Source: Malurus cyaneus samueli (Eukaryota > Chordata > Aves > Passeriformes > Maluridae). From it: a stretch of DNA of 64,000 bases. The notes under the pieces are model-generated. The model was not told where the DNA came from. It did not search any database and saw only the letters and a list, made by a program, of their open reading frames with translations. Below are positions 61,896 through 64,000 of this stretch, piece by piece. The translations under genes were made by a program, and so were the position numbers. Position 1 is the first letter of the stretch. Every line of letters starts with the position of its first letter. The stretch is taken from contig CM019238.1 in NCBI GenBank assembly GCA_009741485.1, positions 14,474,438 through 14,538,437 on the forward strand. Direction: 5' to 3'.

Positions 61896-64000
61896 ATGGG
61901 GAAAATGTCCAAGTTTTCAGGTGATTGTGGTTTATGGGGTGTTTTCCCTGATTTCCCTCCACAAGGTCATTTTCTGAGCACAAGGATTTGCACAGCTTTT
62001 AATGCAACGTTCAGCCAGAGCTGAGCTCAGTCAGCACTCGGGCTGAGGGATAACTCCTTTTTTCTTGGGTTGTCCTCTTAAATAATGCTGAAAGATGAGT
62101 AAATGTCTTCAACTTTCATTGATTTTCTGTTAGAGTGAGTTAACTCCTTGAGCCCAGATGGGTTGGAGAAATAAAAATTCTTCAGCTCCCCAGTAATAAT
62201 TTTCTCATCAAGCATTGGCTTTAAAGTAAAACATGTTTGTTTAAACTCCTTTTCTTGAATCATTTTATTGCACTCTGAAGGAGATGTTGATTAGCTACAA
62301 CATGTGCACAAATAAAGTAAGAATGTGCAGTGACAGAGCTGCAGATTTCTGTGTTTCTTTCCTGATATTGTGTAACTTGTGAATAATGGGGTGATTTTAT
62401 TTACCTCCATCTAAGCAGAGCTAAGGCCCCTTCCTCCTTTGTTGTTATGAATCTGAACTGATTTAATCCTTCTCTGCAAACAGAAATGATATTGGGAAAA
62501 ATGCATAAAGAGCACTAATGAGGCCTGAGTGGTTTGAGAAAATAAATATTTCATTTGCTTTTGGTGAGTCAACACGGTCTCGTTCCGTGCCCTTTCTGAT
62601 TTCATCTTGGATGTTTTCATGCTAAAAACAATCATAGCCCTGGCAATAAAGAAGAGGCTCCTGATGAGGAATTCCTGCTCTGGAACATCTCACACTTCAG
62701 TACCTGGCTCCCAGAGAGACAGAAAAGCAGAGAGAAATGGGCAAACCTCTCTATTTTTTTTTGTGTATATTTATTAACTGCTGTCATTCTGTGAGACAGG
62801 CTGGCCCTTTAATGATATATTTCGATATTCTCCTGTCAACTGCCACACTGTTTGCACCAGTAAGTAAAAGCCTTCTAAAGGTGCCCTGGGGAGCTATTAC
62901 AGAGCAGCACAAATAATACAAATTTGATATTTTGCTCTGCTGTCATACACTCTCCCTGGCACAAAGGCAGGTTTAATACATCTGACTGCACAGTTTTCAC
63001 AGCGTGGAACGTTCAGCTGGGTTTTCCTAAATCTGCCTTAATACTGCAAATGCTTGTTGTGTCCACTGGTTCTAAATACTTTAATTTGCCTTTTTCAAAA
63101 TAATTTAATGTCTAGCAGCAGTTTTGTGACTTCCTCTGGGTTTTGAGGCAGCATTCACTCAAAGCAAATCTGGAATGTGTGGGGTTTGGAATTTTTGCTC
63201 TGGAATAGTTTTAGGAATTGTTCTTCACCAAGCAGGGACAGAAATGTGCAACAGCTTGGAGTGTAAAATGTTAAATAACAAACAGAGGTTTTGCAGTGAC
63301 CATCTTTCAGGCAATTGAACTGAACTATACTTATGTAAAATCATTCATGAGATCATTAAAAATAATGAACAGATGCAGAGAAATAGTTTCCTATTTGCAG
63401 ACCATTCTAGAACAGAGAAAAGGTTTAGGTATTAGTTCCAGACTGCTGATCTGAGCTTTAAAACCCCCCAAAACTACCTCATACTTTTGAATTACAGCAT
63501 AAAACATGACATTTTTATCACTGTTCCAGCTTTGTATGGGATGTAGGTATAAGTGAATATAAAGCTGTGCACTTTTCTTGGTAAATGAGCTTTATCTACA
63601 ACACAGGACCATCAGTTCACAGAGCAAATAATCGGATCATGTAGAAAGAGGAGTTAATTAAATGAAACTACAACACGTTCCCTGGTGTTTCTGCACTGAG
63701 GACAAACACTTTGGTTTGTTTGATTCCATTCTCGTGCCATCACAGTCCTTTTGTCCAGAATTGATTGAGGTGTAAGCAGGTGAGACCCAGGACAAGCTGT
63801 CAGAACTTTTATTCAGACACCCTGGAAACTTGATGTGTATTTGATAACAGCTCTGTGCAGAAATTGCCTCCCAGAGCTCTGTCTTAATGCCCAAGTTGAT
63901 TATTTCTGTGGTTTCTGGACCATAATTTTCTGGATTTGGATTTACTTGCGTCACTGCGGGACAAATAACGGAGAATCAGCATTTTACTGCGCTTGGGAGA
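61896..64000. other. Intron 1 segment to the window end
   Basis: AT-rich intron without recognised features. The frames at 62411-62635 and 63658-63954 (minus) have no recognisable content. The continuation of CNKSR2 was looked for and not found up to the last base. Confidence 0.5.

Larger units (their letters stand above)
3025..64000 (+). other. CNKSR2: CNKSR2 intron 1 (continues past the window)
   Basis: No frame after 3025 encodes the expected continuation of the SAM domain (a Leu-Asp-Asp-Cys-Leu-Gln start). No other gene is recognisable either, so the remaining 61 kb is most simply intron 1. Mammalian CNKSR2 also has very long 5' introns. If there were another gene or alternative first exon inside, it would have to be short or non-coding. 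Listed repeats and candidate elements lie inside this span. Confidence 0.75.

Noticed and set aside
3025..64000. Second CNKSR2 exon
   Set aside because: I looked for the expected continuation of the SAM domain (Leu-Asp-Asp-Cys-Leu-Gln-Gln type) and found no match. A diverged or very short exon could be missed by eye.
1..64000. tRNA, rRNA, CRISPR array, prokaryotic operon signals
   Set aside because: No cloverleaf with A/B boxes, no rRNA-like core and no regularly spaced repeats with unique spacers were seen. The only regular array is the spacer-less 15-bp minisatellite.

Overview
The window looks like vertebrate, most likely avian, chromosomal DNA. Long non-coding tracts, GT/AG-type splice signals and one short coding exon point to a vertebrate. 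Nine truncated 3' ends of CR1 LINEs point to a bird; they carry the typical avian 'GGCCCTGGCACAGG...AGAAGCTGTGGCTGC' core and the ATTCTGTG-like tail. CR1 appears to be the only recognisable interspersed repeat family, and there are no Alu/B1/MIR-like SINEs. I could not pin down the species. A passerine is possible but not shown. The only recognised gene is on the plus strand: the first coding exon of CNKSR2 (connector enhancer of kinase suppressor of Ras 2), a synaptic scaffold of the Ras/MAPK pathway.

Layout. Positions 1-2540 are upstream intergenic flank with one CR1 end (1453-1682) and a facing A16/T16 pair (2279-2331). Positions about 2550-2760 form a CpG-rich, TATA-less promoter block. 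The 5' leader carries two very short uORFs just before the start codon. The coding part of exon 1 is 2961-3024; it begins the SAM domain and is followed by a GT donor at 3025. From there to the end (about 61 kb) I see no second exon, so I read it as intron 1.

The intron contains eight further CR1 ends, a telomere-like (CCCAAA)n run, an eight-copy 15-bp minisatellite, a 592-bp block built almost only of A and C, several AT microsatellites, many long poly-A/poly-T runs, and two assembly ambiguities (one N at 18682; a 20-N gap at 54874-54893).

The most unusual observation is a diverged pair of about 300-bp sequences in the same orientation (about 7060-7365 and 18690-18985). They share a colinear series of short words and near-identical spacing but match no repeat I recognise. 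They are either two copies of an old uncatalogued element or an old duplication of a regulatory element inside CNKSR2 intron 1. Other spots worth checking are an octamer/palindrome cluster after the AC block, a cluster of three TGATAA motifs, a possible conserved element near 41.9-42.1 kb and two ORFs of about 200 codons without recognisable domains. I see no tRNA, rRNA, CRISPR array or other protein-coding gene.
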